From positions 81,758,756-81,822,755 of the forward strand of contig CM060731.1 of NCBI GenBank assembly GCA_030704615.1: a stretch of DNA of 64,000 bases. Reading direction: 5' to 3'. Both the position numbers and the translations under genes were made by a program. Shown here piece after piece: positions 9,201 through 19,429 of this stretch. Origin of the DNA: Takakia lepidozioides (taxonomy: Eukaryota > Streptophyta > Takakiopsida > Takakiales > Takakiaceae). Below the pieces are notes generated by a model. The model worked only from the letters and a program-made list of their open reading frames with translations. It made no database searches and was not told the DNA's origin. Position 1 is the first letter of the stretch. Each line of letters opens with the position of its first letter.

Positions 9201-12068
9201 ATGGCGTTGACGACATTCACAACCGGAGTTGTTGAGAGGTCCTCAGAGTTATGTAAATTTTTGTAATGTCCATAGAGGTTACAGTGAGGGTTCCTCACTT
9301 CATTTTGCTGAATGTCAATGCAGACATTCAGTTGTTCTGCATTGTTTTTGCCTCTTGCGAGGAATCTGAAGGCTTGATAAGCTCTGTTATGAGAAATCCA
9401 AAGTGAATGTCGTTGACGACATTCACTTCTGTGTCTGTATTATTCACCAGTGACAATTTGAATTTACATGGATTGGGAGCTAAGTAATTGGTTCCTTGTT
9501 GGTATTTTTGTGAATGGCGTTGACGCCATTCACATACAGTGTTGTTGTGAGGTCCTCAGTGATATGTTCGTTATGAATGTGCATTGAGTTTTCCGGGAGG
9601 TTCGAGTTTATGATTTCCATCCTGTGATTTTGCTTCATTTGAGGAATAATTAGGCTTGATTAGGAGTGTATTCACAAATCCAAAGTGAATGTCGTTGACG
9701 ACATTCACTTCTATGTCTGTGTCATTCCAAAACGATAGTTTGCATTCACCTGGATTATGGTGTATTTACAATATCATTGAATGGAATGTTTTGAATGGCG
9801 TTGACGACATTCACATCTGGAGCAGTCGTGTGGTCCTGAAAGGTCCTCGGAGCAGTTCTGAGAGCCATTTCAATCTATGTTTTTTTCATTCTGTTCTACT
9901 TGCATCTTACTCACTGAGCGCTTTTGTGGGTTGGGATTTATCTCCTTTTTTTCAGGTACACGAAATATGTGCTCATGGAAGGAAATCACCGGAGCGGAAT
10001 TCCAGACTATCTTGACTTGTGGTCGGACCCTGCAAACGATCCAACCATGTATACTGCAGGGATATTGAAGGACTGGAGTCCTTCTCACTTCAGAGACTGT
10101 GGGTGGTACCTTGACTGCCCACCGGAGCACACGACCTTTCAAGAACAACATATGAAATACTTGAACAATAACGCTGAGATGTTGGCGCCTTTGACTGACG
10201 AAGAGTACCAACGAAACATAGCAACATTGGCTGCCAAGGAGCCTGATGCTCAGGGAACGCCGCAGAAGGGAAAGAAGGCGGGCCGCAAACCAAAAGACAA
10301 GGTTGTTGATGTCATAGCCATCTCACCAGCAAAGCCAAAGGACAAAGACAAGTCCAAAGAGAAGGAAAAGGACAAGGGGAAGGAGAAAGAAAAGGAGATG
10401 GAGAGTGGGCATGATTTTACTGCTGGAAGATATACCCGCACTGTTCAGTGCGTGTTCGATGCCAAGCCACACCCTTCCCGTTCTGATTCGGCAGGAGAGA
10501 TGAAAATTGTTAATGAGGGTTGGCTGTCGATGATGCAGAGTCGAAAGAGAGGATACACTGGGGTGCCTTCGCCTACCTGGGACAATATAATCTCATTCCT
10601 CAATCTGGTGAGAATTCCAGTTTCTTTCCTTTTTCTCTGAAAGTTTCGTTGGCAGTATTTCAGTCTCGTTCTTTGAAAACATTCTTGCCATCGTTCTTAT
10701 AAAAAATATGTCTGTTGCAGGTGAGCACAGGTCCCACCTTCGTGTGCGGTGTGCAAAAAACTTATGCGGCCGACATTGTCATTCTCGACATCCCGGATGG
10801 CCAGGTTGTGCCAGAAGTTCTTCCAAAGGGCAAGACGCCAGGCTGGAACAAATTCGAGGACAACTACTGGAGTTGGGTGTTCGGGTTCTGTAATAACTTC
10901 CTCTCTTATGCAGGGACACTTCTGCTTTTTCAATCATGTGACAATGATAGTTGTCGGGCATTGGCATCATACCTCAAGTCTTCAGGGTTTGAAGTTTTGC
11001 GCACATGGAATTGTGTGAACAGCCTCTACCTTTGAAAGGGGGTTTCCCTGGTCAGCTGGTATGCCGTCTCCCTTCTGCTTATGCTTTCATGATGAGTTTC
11101 AATGTTCTCTTCAGCTCCACTCTAGTAGAATCTGTTATGATCGACACCGATCATCACCGATTCGTGATAAAAATGATTTTATTGTGTCTGAGTTCTGAAT
11201 AGCCGATGTACACACTTCCACTATAGATTGTGTTTACCACACTAACCTGCTATCTTTGGCAGACAAGGATGTTCGAGGCGATCTGCCTGCGGAGGATTCG
11301 CACCTCAAAGACACCATCCTCCATCCGCAGCTTTGAGATTTCTGACCAGGGTTGTTTCGTCAACCCCCCCTATGAGCCCCATGTCGATGACATTTTGTAC
11401 AACTTCATGCAGTCCAGTCAGACTCTGAAGAGACCAGATGGCACTCCCTCGAGAGGTGCAAAGGAAAAGTCCCCAACGTTCATGCAAATACTGCTGGAGT
11501 CATGCAGCCACCGCTCTGCACGGGTGGTCGATCTTTCTGTGTCCACAGGTTTGTTCTTCCAAATTGGTTTTCTTTCAACAGTTTCATCTGCTTAAATCCC
11601 CCCCACCAAACTGTTCATGTCCTCCTGTCTGGTGCAGAAGCAACTTACCATGCATGCAAGGCAGGCGGAAGAAGCCTTTTTGGCATGGAGGGTGATTCTG
11701 ACCTTTACAAGACAGTGCTCCTCCCCCTTTTGTCTGGCTCCACTTCAGGCACACAGACTGATCGGATTCAAATTCGAAATGATGACGATCTCGAAGATAA
11801 GCAGGTCGACAACGACTTTTCATGTGAGTAAGTGCTAAACCCTCTTTGGGAGCCATACTCAATTTCTCAATAACATCAAAGTTACAGTAATAACTTTTTC
11901 AGGCTGTCTTTCAGGAAAGGCAGCGGTGGATCTTCAGGAGATACAGTCTTTTCTGGCGAGTCTGTTTTCGACAACCCCCTTTCCAATTTTCTGCTTCCTG
12001 TTTATGCCGAAGCAATGGCACTTCACGCGGCCGAGTCCCTATCCCCTGACTTTTTTGGCCAGCTGTAG
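6229..12068 (+). CDS. Multi-exon gene: ParB/Srx-like domain plus degenerate beta-class DNA methyltransferase-like domain
   Basis: Probable coding blocks are 6229-6525, 7262-7879, 7974-8166, 8251-8688, 8774-8927, 9956-10607, 10721-11058, 11263-11548, 11638-11827 and 11915-12068, nearly all flanked by GT/AG. The second block contains a ParB/sulfiredoxin-like pattern ending FYVWDGNHRLLAWMGYIQ. The 9956 block has a lysine-rich linker (KDKDKSKEKEKDKGKEKEK). The 10721 block reads ADIVILDIPDG at the place of the catalytic DPPY motif. The 11263-11827 blocks give VVDLSVST then EATYHACKAGGRSLFGMEGD, matching the FxGxG SAM-binding region of permuted (beta-class) N4/N6 methyltransferases. Both key motifs are degenerate, so catalysis is doubtful. 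Oddities are a stop/+1 shift at 7361, a poor phase fit between 8927 and 9956, and a one-base loss at 11,031-11,035 relative to the copy at 38.4 kb. The copy may be decaying. The role is unknown. Confidence 0.55.
6595..7220. repeat. Five degenerate palindromes and a 35-bp direct repeat in the first intron
   Basis: Imperfect inverted repeats related to GTNGTCGTTNNCGNCATTC lie at 6597-6618, 6776-6802, 6995-7018, 7070-7093 and 7196-7219. In addition, a direct repeat beginning TGTTCAGATCATACAGTC occurs at about 6,701 and 6,868. The palindromes resemble, but are weaker than, those in the 9,081-9,814 intron of the same gene. Confidence 0.7.
9081..9814. repeat. Seven near-perfect palindromes in a ~300-bp-period intronic array
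   Basis: Copies are at 9081-9104, 9197-9220, 9308-9331, 9403-9426, 9510-9533, 9685-9708 and 9791-9814. The best copies have 11-nt arms GTGAATGTCGT and ACGACATTCAC around a 2-nt centre. A variant has GGCGTTGACGCC at the core. The two forms alternate, and the surrounding sequence (for example 'TCTGTGTCATTC', 'GAGGTCCTCAG', 'GCTTGAT') recurs too, so this is a diverged tandem array of roughly 300-bp units. It fills the ~1-kb intron between coding blocks 8774-8927 and 9956-10607. Confidence 0.9.
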
Positions 12069-12199
12069 GTGTATCCAGCGTGGATCTGGTGTTCTAAAAT
12101 ACTTAGACTTAGATGCAGAGGAAGCGGGGATACATTGTACTGACTCTGAGTCAGACTGAACTATATTCTTTTAATATTCATTTTCATACTATCTGGAAA

Positions 12200-12660
12200 A
12201 CGTTGAATCCCCTTCCTCCACCGTAGTTGTTCCTTTAGAACAAATAATAATCACATAATCAACTTTCATTTAAATTTCAATATGTATGAATCCATCTCAC
12301 AAACCTCCCTAACTCTTCTCATATCCATTGTGCATTCATCTACAGTGTATTCATGCGTGTTCCATTCATGAATTTTTCCTTTGTTCAACATCCATTGTAC
12401 ATTCATCCTCTGTACTCTTTAATCCACCCCACAAACCTTCCACACTCATTTCATATACGTTGTGCATTCGTCAAAAGTTTTGGTCATGCATCTTCCTGTC
12501 ATGAATTTTTGTCATTCCTCAACATCCATTATACATTCATCCATTTTACTCTTATCCATCCCTCATTCATCCATCTACATTCATTTTTCACACTCATCCA
12601 TCTGTTTATCATCCAACTGTACATTCATCCATCCTTTATTCAATGCCTTTATTATGTCGT
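12200..12660. repeat. AT-rich CATTCATCC minisatellite, copy A
   Basis: The stretch is made of repeated CATTCATCC/ATCCATT words with a larger unit of about 130-150 bp: 'CATGAAT...CAACATCCATT.TACATTCATCC' occurs at about 12,368 and 12,500. The same array, in the same position relative to the gene end, is found at 39,690-40,060, showing it was part of one duplicated block. No coding signal is credible. Confidence 0.8.
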
Positions 12661-15335
12661 CCAGCTTGTTTCCGCGGTAAAGGGTGCCAATCCGCGGGAA
12701 TACACTCCACTTCTTTCTGGGCGCGTGGTGACGCGGCCTTCACGTGTGATGACGTGGAGTGAGCCCCGTGACGCGGCATTTGCGCAAGGTGACGTGGCGT
12801 GAGCGCTGTTGCGCTCACGCGCTCACGTGACCAGGCTCACGCCGAGGCATCCCTGCTCAGATTACATCATCCATAGTTATCCATAAGATATGCACCATGC
12901 AAGATATCATGGGCATATAGGAACATCTTGCCACATTACAGATCCAAGATATGTATACACAAGTACCTTGAGGTGATCCAAGACAAACATTATGCAAAGT
13001 AGGTAAGAACATCCTGCCCTACAACACATTCAGGGAGTGTTCACACCGGCTGCAGGAAGGACCAGCCTGCAATTAATTACACTTCGGGCCTGCCACCAAG
13101 TACACTTCTTGGGCATGAGAAGCCATATTGCAGCTTCACATTTGGCTAAATGTAAGCACCCCAAAGCATGCATCGTGCAATGCCTTCTAGGTATGTAAAA
13201 ACAGCCTGTCATTGTATATATTCAGGACCTGTGCACATATGACTCTTGCTGGCCCAACCTGCAGTAAATCAGACTCCAAACATGCAACCAAGTGATCACT
13301 TTGGGCATGTCAAGACTGACTGCAACTTCATTCTTCATCATGTATAGTTGCCCCAAGATATATATCATGTAAGGCGTTTTGGCATGGAAGAAAGGCCTGC
13401 CCTGTCACAGCTTCCAGATCTGGACACACATACACTTTGAGTGCACAAGACCAAGCCCACTTGGCCAAGATAAATCATACAATGCAGGTGGCTGTTCATA
13501 TGGCAAAATAAAGTAAATAATCATTGGCCAGAGTCCTTTAGAGCTTACCATCGCTGTTTCACAGAAGGCTAATGCCATGTTTTGCAAATAGAACCTCACT
13601 ATGCTCCATTCCACAACAAATCCAGGTCTGAAAACGGCCTGTCATTGCCTTATCAGGCTGTCTTCTTTAACAAAACTCAGGTCTCCTCATCCTTAGAGCC
13701 AAACAACCACTTATGACCTTTCCCTTACACCATCAATCCTCTTTTCAAGCCAAAAAAAAGGGAAACCTAGTCTAAAAATTCACAGGCAAAGCTGTCAAAG
13801 ATTCAAGACAGGGTACGATTCACATGTAGTGTTGCATGAGACAAGGCTGCCAGGCCAAAGTGCTCCATCAGCAGCAGCAAAAGATAAGTCAAAAGCAAGC
13901 ATCATCATGTCAAACCGGGAGCAAGCGGGCCGAAATCGGGGCTGCAGGCAGCAGCTGTATGTTACTTTTGCACACATCCTTATCTACAAGCTCAAGAGAA
14001 TTCAAAGTAGGTAGGGATCCTCACCTGGTCCCATCACAAGCCCCCACAAAAACCAATGGGTTAGTGAGGATTGTGGAACCCCAGGTGAATCACAGACCCC
14101 TACACTTGTTATCGATGTCAACTAAGAACCCCAAAAACAAGAGAGAAAGATATGAAGTAAAATGAACCCTAAACACCAAAAGCACCTTGAGCGATTGGGG
14201 AAGGTAACTCTGCGCCATGGCCACCAACACGCCACGTCCAGCACAGCTAAGGGGAAGCGAAGCATACAAATGCTAGGTTTAAGAAGGGAGAGAGAGCGAT
14301 ATACTTCCCCACCCAAGCGCCGCTGCGAAACATAAAAGCCAGAGGAGGGAAAGGGACGTTGCCATCACAGCGGGTTCTCCCGCCTGTGAGAAGAGACAAG
14401 ACGCCGCCATCGCGCATCCCCAGGAGCTCGTCCGACATGAAGCAGCAGAGCTCAGACGCCATAACTCACGAGCTCGGCAGCACGCGGAGTGCAGCTGACA
14501 GCGGGAGAGACACCCTAGGGCAGAGCCCGATTTTTCATCCGGAGGATGAATAATCAATACCCTTTATCTCAAAAACCCGACGGATGTCATCCGTTAGCTA
14601 GGTTTAAACAGTAGATTATAGGGTAGGAGTTAGGGTTTCACTCCTTAATTAGCAATAATTAAGGGTAATTAAAAAATTCTCCATGGCCATCATAAGCTGC
14701 TTTTTTCATCCAGTCCAGATGAAAAAATAAATGGGTTCATTTATTTGGATGAGATCCATCAGCAGGATGAAAAAGTAGTATACATCATCCAGGGCAGCGG
14801 TTTCTCATCCTAACAGGTAATTCGTCATCCCTTAAGAGAAAGCCTCATCCAGTACGGAAAAAAAAGGCATAAAGGAGGAATAAAACGAATTCAAATCCTG
14901 GTATTTTTCATCCGGCATGGATGGAAAAATTATAGATAGGATGTGAGTGTCAACACCTACTCATCTGGTATAGATGAAAGTCAATAAAAGAGGAATGAAA
15001 AATTATAGGTCCTTTTTAGAGGTATTTTAGTGTCCACCCAGGTGATTCTTCCGGTATGGATAGAAAACCTTTACAAGTCGGGTGAAAACACCTTTTAGAG
15101 TCCATCTGGTATAGATGGAAAATCATGAAAAGAACACTGATGCAACCGGCCAATTCCGAGGAGGGTACATCATCCAGGGCAGCGGTTTCTCATCCTAACA
15201 GGTAATTCGTCATCCCTTAAGAGAAAGCCTCATCCAGTACGGAAAAAAGGCATAAAAGAGGAATATAACGAATTCAAATCCTGTTATTTTTCATCCGGCA
15301 TGGATGGAAAAATTATAGATAGGATGTCAGTGTCA
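12660..15335. repeat. Complex repeat family, copy A (GTGACGTGG end, ~190-bp degenerate tandem, CATCCGG-motif region)
   Basis: Three parts are seen. First, 12,700-12,850 is rich in GTGACGTGGCGTGAGC and inverted GCTCACGC words. Second, 12,860-13,760 is a degenerate tandem with a period of about 190 bp, for example TTGGGCATG... at about 13,110 and 13,302. Third, 14,530-15,320 has many copies of a palindrome-like word family, CATCCGGTATGGATGAAAA and variants. Within the last part a block of about 160 bp at 14,781 is repeated at 15,166. Related sequence lies at 21,370-23,290 and 40,070-42,090. This is probably a non-autonomous transposon family, but terminal repeats and target duplications were not resolved. 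No gene is seen. Confidence 0.65.
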
Positions 15336-15950
15336 CAACCCCTACGGAGGCGTGTTTGTGTGCATTTGCAATGCTTGTGCAAGCCTGGCAGCCCTGGAGA
15401 AGGGCAAGAGGTGCATGGGGATATCATCAAAGTTGGAATTGTGCCAAATGTCAATCTGAACACTGCCCTGGCAGCTTTGGAAAAGGGGAAAGAGGTCCAT
15501 GGCGTCATCTTCAGAGCTGGAATTGTATCAGATGTCATTCTGAACAATACCTTGGTGAACATGTTTGCAAAATGTGGGTGCATCTAGGATGCAAAGGGAG
15601 TATTTGACACTATGGCTGAACGAGATGTGGTGTCGTGGAGTGCGATGCTTGCAGGGTATGCACGGCAGGGACGTGGGATAGAGGCTTTGGAGAGCTATGA
15701 GCAGATGATGGGGGAAGCACATCATGTTTGTGTGCATTTGCAATGTGCGTGCAAGCCGGGCAGCCCTGGAGAAGGGCAAGAGGTGCATAAGGATATCATC
15801 AAAGCCGGAATTGTGCCAAATGTCAATCTGAACACTGCCCTGGCAGCTTCGGAAATGGGGAAAGAGGTGCATGGCGACATCTTCAGAGGTGGAATTGTAC
15901 CAGATGACATTCTGAACAATACCCTAGTCTCCAAACTGAGGGATCATGGA
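15336..15950 (+). pseudogene. PPR repeat relic
   Basis: Open frames 15,300-15,587 and 15,612-16,025 encode typical plant PLS-class PPR text: GKEVHGVIFRAGIVSDVILN, NTLVNMFAKCGCI, then a TAG, then AERDVVSWSAMLAGYARQG and EALESYEQMMGE. A stop interrupts a PPR unit at 15,585-15,587, and other units have shifted (CKPGSPGEGQEVH in place of CASLAALEKGKEVH). The left edge meets the duplicated CATCCGG repeat. PPR proteins bind organellar RNA; this piece is a non-functional fragment lacking a start and an E/DYW end. Confidence 0.85.
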
Positions 15951-16096
15951 ATGTGTTTATGCAGTAGATTGCTCCTCTTGGGAAGCCACTGTTGCTTCTC
16001 AGTTTGGACCTGTGATGTCATTTGAAGTTGGGGCTATCGGTAAAATTCAGTCTTTGCTGAATTTGGATGTAAGATGTGTCTTGCAACTTGTGGCAG

Positions 16097-17322
16097 GTCA
16101 TTGCAAAAGCAAGAGTACCTCTTGTAAAGTTTGTGGAGACTAAGAGTAACATTTCCTTTGACATAAGGTACTTCAGTTAGTGTTTTTATTCGTACATTCA
16201 GGGAGGGAACTGGTAGTTTAATATGCCTAATGACCTGCCAGAAGGAAAAAGGTCTCATAGTCTCATGGTCTCATGGTCTTTGAATAGGAGATGAAACATT
16301 GACTTGCATATACTCACAAGCATGCACATGTGCACCAAAAAGGTCCAGACCTTTTTGTCCCAGAAAACTGACCTTTTTTGGTAGGCTATTAATGTGAGTT
16401 CATACAGATTTGTGCAAGATATCACCAAATCCTTGGGTGTAGTTGACTCTAAACCTCTGTTTGTGGCACAGCTTTGATGTATCCAACGGGCCTGAGGCTG
16501 CCGATTTCATAATGGTCTGTTTCACTGTCGTCGTATATCTCTACTTATGCATCTTGTCCAGAAATTTCCAGTCAAGAACCAGCAGTTGGAGCCCAGGCTC
16601 TTGTGTGTTCAGTCAAATTGAGCTATTGAATTCAGTTTGCCTTTGGTTTTTGCAAGAATCATCACAAATATTGAGTACTTTCTATGATATTCATGATGTA
16701 TGATGTTTGTTAAGGTCTTGTGTTACAGGGTGCAATGAGGGCTCTTCCTCCTTTGAAGCCTTTGTGTCTTGTGCTAAAGATATTCCTACAGCAGCGAGAG
16801 CTTAACGAGGTGGGCTTTCTGACCTCTGCAAGACCAGAAGGAGCAGAAGTATCAGAAGTATGTCTAGCTATTAGTTTTGCATATGATATTCATGTAAGAG
16901 AACTATAGGAAACCCCTTTTAACAGCAAAAACGCACCCAATGAATACAATTACGTAACATCATGAAACAGATTTCGTGAACATCGACTTTGCGAGAAACC
17001 TTAAGCAGCCTGTATGCACTAGGGAGTGGGGATTGCGAATGTGGAATAACCCTAAAATTTCTCAGTCAGATGGCTTGGGAATGTCGATCCTTCCATACCT
17101 CATTGTGTGTAGCGTATGCTGGAGTTTTCAATTGAAGTTGGAGGACCTCTTGAAATATGTATACCTTCCATTTTGGATGTGTTGTGTCCTGTCCCTGTGG
17201 ATCTTAGTTCCTAGCGTTAGCTGGTCATCTGACTTGTTAATGAACTTATTTGTATTCTTCAGGTCTATCATGGTGGAATTGGCTCCTATGCTCTATTCGT
17301 GATGTTGTTAGCACATCTGCAG
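16097..17322 (+). pseudogene. TRF4/5-type non-canonical poly(A) polymerase, four internal exons
   Basis: Four exons with matching phases are seen: 16097-16167, 16472-16514, 16729-16809 and 17263-17322. They encode VIAKARVPLVKFVETKSN with ISFDI, then SFDVSNGPEAADFIM, GAMRALPPLKPLCLVLKIF with LQQRELNE, and VYHGGIGSYALFVMLLAHLQ. This is the segment of Cid1/TRF4-family nucleotidyltransferases (nuclear RNA surveillance polyadenylation, TRAMP-like) around the third catalytic aspartate (FDISFD) and the start of the PAP-associated domain. The earlier GS/DxD exons and the C-terminal exons were not found nearby. A PPR relic lies upstream and an inverted LINE piece downstream. It is most likely a truncated gene copy; each exon is itself open. 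Confidence 0.75.
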
Positions 17323-17929
17323 GTCTGGACGCTTTCACAAGTTGCTCTTGCTAAGTCTTTCTTATAGAATGTTTACTGGAGTGGAGAACGCTTCCATTTT
17401 CCCTAAGAAAGCTTAGGCTGTTTACTTCTTATGGAGGGGTAGCCATCGCACACCAGTGTTCACCATGTGCAGATGTCAACTGTGTCTAGGGTTTGTCAGC
17501 AAGACAATCTGTGTTTCTGCTGGTATCTCACTTGCCAGGTATGTGTGCAGCAATACCCTTTTAGCTCTGTTGCCAAGGAACCTTGGCTGGCTCTATTTGG
17601 CCTACCCCAGGTTATTGGGGACTCACAAAAGTTGGCCCATCAACCATCTAGTAGGCCAGCAACCATCCAGTTTCAGGGGCCTCTCTGCTCTATCATAAAA
17701 CAGAAAACACGATCCCACTGTGCAGTCAATCAGCCCATCTTTGACAAATACACCAGAATGCAGTGGATGTGTAAACACAATAAACTGTAATTTGACATTT
17801 GTTGAGTTGGGTATGAGATTAGATTGATGATTTTGCATTTGCTACCACTGACCTAGTGGGAGTTGCTGCAGATGCATCCTAGCAAACAGCATGGGAGTAG
17901 CAGAGATCAACCTAGTCCACTTGAAGTGG

Positions 17930-18090
17930 TGCCGAGAGTGGGTAGACCCTTGAGGTCATCCATGATGTCCTCCCCCATGTCACAGACTGGAAACAAGTCC
18001 AGGGAAGTTTTCTGCCTAACTTCATTTTCATCAGACAATTTTCTGGAAACGAACATGGCTTTGGACACTACAGCCTCTAAGTCAGTAGGG
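17930..18090 (-). mobile_element. Inverted fragment of the LINE found at 50-55 kb
   Basis: The minus strand matches the 3' coding part of the intronic LINE at about 54,440-54,600. Shared landmarks are the equivalents of CTACCCACTCTCGGCAC, GACATGGGGGAGGACATC and TTTCATCAGACAATTTTC. The match begins and ends abruptly, so it is a short truncated or rearranged copy. It follows the TRF4-like exons and precedes the PPR/OSB array. Confidence 0.75.
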
Positions 18091-18123
18091 TTGGGGCATT
18101 TGCTTGAACAATTCTAAAAGGAG

Positions 18124-18744
18124 AATGTTTGTCAGATTACCAGATGTCATTCTGAACACTGCCTCTGCCCTGGTGGACATGTATGCCAAATGTGGGTGCA
18201 TCGAGGATGCCAAGGGAGTGTTCAACACTATGGCTGAACAAGATGTGGTGTCATGGAGTGCGATGCTTGCGGGGTATGCACAGCAGGGGTGCGGGATGGA
18301 GGCTCCAACCTATGAGCAAATGATGGGGGAAGGGGTGAAGCCCGCCGACATAAGGTTTGTGTGTGTTTGCAGTGTGTCTGGCAGCCCTGGAAAAGGGCAA
18401 AGAGATCCCTGGTGACATGATCAAATCTGCAATTGTTCTAGATGTCATCCTGAACACTGCTCTGGTGGCCATGTATGCCAAATATGGTAGCATTGAGGAT
18501 GCCAAGGGAGTGTTCAACACTATGGCTGAATGAGATGTGGTGTTGTGGAATGTGATGCTTGCAGGGTGTGCAGAGCAGGGGCGCTGGATGGGGCTTGGGA
18601 GACCTGAAAGCAAATGATGGGGGAAGGGGTGAAGTTCGACCAGATCATGTTTGTGTGCATTTGCAGTGCGTGTGCAAGCCTGGCAGCCCTGGAAAAGGGC
18701 ATCGGAGGTGCATGGTTGCATCACCAAAGCTGGAAATGTACCAG
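18124..18744 (+). pseudogene. PPR relic, two decayed units
   Basis: The frame 18,104-18,415 encodes LVDMYAKCGCIEDAKGVFNT then AEQDVVSWSAMLAGYAQQGCG. A second unit (VAMYAKYGSIEDAKGVFNTMA) follows at about 18,460-18,530 and is stopped by TGA. The last part (CASLAALEKGIGG) runs into an OSB exon at 18,745. The opening sequence 'GTCAGATTACCAGATGTCATTCTGAAC' type junction, at 18,129, recurs at 19,095, where it directly follows an OSB exon donor. Fragmentary and not functional as a PPR protein. Confidence 0.8.
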
Positions 18745-18816
18745 ATGGATCAATAGCTACAAGAAACCTGCATGGGTAGATGGTCAACTAGAAGCCGCAG
18801 CAGCAGCGGCACAATG
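18745..18816 (+). pseudogene. OSB PDF motif, second half, fused in frame to PPR text
   Basis: The frame that starts in PPR sequence at 18,614 continues without a stop into WINSYKKPAWVDGQLEAA, the second half of an OSB PDF motif, and ends at 18,817. The OSB part corresponds to the exon at 20,065-20,158 but lacks its PDFKHK start, so the junction removed the 5' part of the exon. Confidence 0.65.
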
Positions 18817-19020
18817 ATAAACTCAGGCACTGGTAATGAACGCACCTTCTTCAACACATTTCACCCCGTTTTTCCCTCTTATCAGAATCAGCCCTAAATT
18901 TTCATGTTGAATTCTGCAAGTTAGCTGGTTGAGTGAGCCTTTGATAGTTTGGAGCGACTTTGACATGGTACTGCCAATGTGACAATAGGGAAGTATCCAT
19001 AAACATGTAACAGTTGAGAC

Positions 19021-19086
19021 GAGGAGAAGCTGTGGAATGAATACTTTTCTGACCCCAGTCAATGGTGGGACAACCGAGGCAAAAAG
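19021..19086 (+). pseudogene. OSB PDF motif, first-half exon
   Basis: EEKLWNEYFSDPSQWWDNRG followed by KK is encoded up to a GT donor at 19,087 (AAAAAG|GTGAAT). This is the WWDNR half of the OSB PDF motif. Instead of an ordinary intron, PPR-derived sequence starts within a few bases of the donor. A relative with a W-to-stop change is at 19,621-19,686. Confidence 0.65.
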
Positions 19087-19089
19087 GTG

Positions 19090-19429
19090 AATGTCTGTCA
19101 GATTACCAGATGTCATTCTGAACACTGTCTCTGCCCTGGTGGACATGTAGGCCAAATGTGGGTGCATCGAGAATGCCAAGAGAGTGTTCAACACTATGGT
19201 TGAACGAGATGTGATGTCATGGAGTGCGATGCTTGTAGGGTGTGCACAGCAGGGGCATGGGATGGAGGCTTTGGAGACCTATGAGCAAATGTTGGGGGAA
19301 GGGGTGAAGCCCAACCGCATCACGTTTGTGTGCAAGCTCCAGATTACCTATGATTCCCTGTGGATCAATATCTACTACCAACTTGCATGGGTAGATGGTC
19401 AACTAGAAGCTGCAGTAGCAGCGGCACAA
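19090..19429 (+). pseudogene. PPR unit joined in frame to OSB second-half PDF motif
   Basis: After a degraded start (GGACATGTAGGCC carries a stop) the frame from 19,184 encodes VERDVMSWSAMLVGCAQQGHG, EALETYEQMLGEGVKPNRITF and VCKLQ. It then continues at 19,343 into ITYDSLWINIYYQLAWVDGQ and LEAAVAAAQ before closing at 19,516. The frame is therefore an open PPR-OSB chimera of about 110 codons. Both parent families act on organellar nucleic acids. There is no evidence that it is expressed, and the joined sequence resembles the 18,745 junction. Confidence 0.65.

Noticed and set aside
9081-9814. CRISPR-like reading of the spaced palindromes
   Set aside because: Spacers are ~60-150 bp, themselves repeated and diverged, and the array is in a eukaryotic intron; it is a tandem repeat, not a CRISPR array.
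11341-11400. CFVNPPYEPH as a true NPPY catalytic motif of an adenine methyltransferase
   Set aside because: It lies between the DIPD and SAM-binding-like regions, in the place of the target-recognition part of a beta-class enzyme, and lacks the expected context. Kept only as a curiosity.
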